Under the pieces are notes generated by a model. The model was not told the origin of the DNA. It saw nothing but the letters and a program-made list of their open reading frames with translations, and did not search any database. Made by a program: the position numbers and the translations under genes. A stretch of DNA of 64,000 nucleotides from Anseranas semipalmata (Eukaryota > Chordata > Aves > Anseriformes > Anseranatidae): contig VXAA01005204.1 in assembly GCA_013399115.1 (NCBI GenBank), positions 199,768 to 263,767 of the forward strand. The letters are read 5' to 3'. Numbering within the stretch: the stretch's first letter is position 1; every line of letters begins with the position of its first letter. Shown here piece after piece: positions 63,850-64,000 of this stretch.

Positions 63850-64000
63850 CTGAGCCCAGTTCTGTTCCTAGTGAAGTCAGTGCATATCAGCACAGATTTT
63901 AGAAGAGAACAAATGTATTTTGCAGACAACATCAAGTTGGGTGCACGTGTTGATCTGCTCGAGGGTAGGAAGCCTCTGCAGGAAGATCTGGATAGGCTGG
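63850..64000 (+). mobile_element. CR1 LINE fragment cut by the window edge
   Basis: Contains CTGAGCCCAGTTCTGTT and then the CR1 reverse-transcriptase region GTGTTGATCTGCTCGAGGGT through GGATCTGGATAGGCTGG-like sequence (FADDIKLG-type motif). The piece between about 63870 and 63920 is poorly matched. It continues past the window. Confidence 0.8.

Larger units (their letters stand above)
56911..64000 (-). other. SNCAIP: SNCAIP 5'UTR intron, incomplete
   Basis: Sequence upstream of the acceptor of the start exon, running off the window. It contains CR1 fragments and simple repeats. I found no promoter, CpG-rich region or first exon here. Confidence 0.75.

Noticed and set aside
56911..64000. SNCAIP promoter or first non-coding exon in this interval
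   Set aside because: No CpG-rich region or convincing promoter was seen. The acceptor at 56911-56912 only proves that an upstream exon exists somewhere.
1..64000. CRISPR arrays, bacterial operons or ribosome binding sites
   Set aside because: The window is vertebrate genomic DNA. The only short tandem arrays are microsatellites.

Overview
This window is vertebrate genomic DNA and almost certainly comes from a bird. It carries several CR1 LINE fragments with the avian-type 3' tail of ATTCTATG-like octamers. It also carries a solo LTR of a type I associate with songbirds and other neoavian birds. The single protein-coding gene is split into short exons by AT-rich introns of 1.7 to 13.8 kb. The species cannot be named from the sequence alone.

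The window holds one gene, SNCAIP (synphilin-1, the alpha-synuclein-interacting protein), on the minus strand. I could place every coding exon by translation, splice signals and phase. They are 56808-56864 (start), 49503-49575, 34888-35747, 32960-33139, 29702-29815, 25111-25236, 21549-21718, 14641-14733, 11054-12116 and 4614-4619 (last codon plus stop). Joined, they give 2742 nt, or 913 residues plus stop, with phases agreeing at every junction and no internal stop. I recall the human protein as 919 residues. The 3'UTR runs to about 4050, with AATAAA at 4067-4072 on the minus strand. The first coding exon has an upstream splice acceptor, so the 5' non-coding exon and promoter lie further upstream. 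I did not find them before the window ends at 64000.

Layout from high to low coordinates, which is the direction of transcription: 56911-64000 is the 5'UTR intron with three CR1 fragments. 49576-56807 is the intron after the start exon, with one CR1. 35748-49502 is the largest intron. It is the most repeat-rich and holds a nest of an old CR1 broken by an LTR-like element and by a younger CR1, further CR1 pieces, and a purine-rich tract of about 570 bp. The ankyrin-repeat and coiled-coil exons follow between 33139 and 14641. The intron at 14734-21548 contains a solo LTR in the same orientation as the gene. 4620-11053 separates the large C-terminal exon from the terminal exon. 1-4049 is downstream intergenic sequence with nothing recognisable except short A/T runs.

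I found no RNA gene, CRISPR array or second protein-coding gene, and no convincing new biological system. The items most worth a second look are the nested transposon structure at 36285-39190, the terminal exon that codes for one residue, the sense-oriented LTR with its own poly(A) signal, and a spliced-exon-like signal on the opposite strand next to the purine tract.
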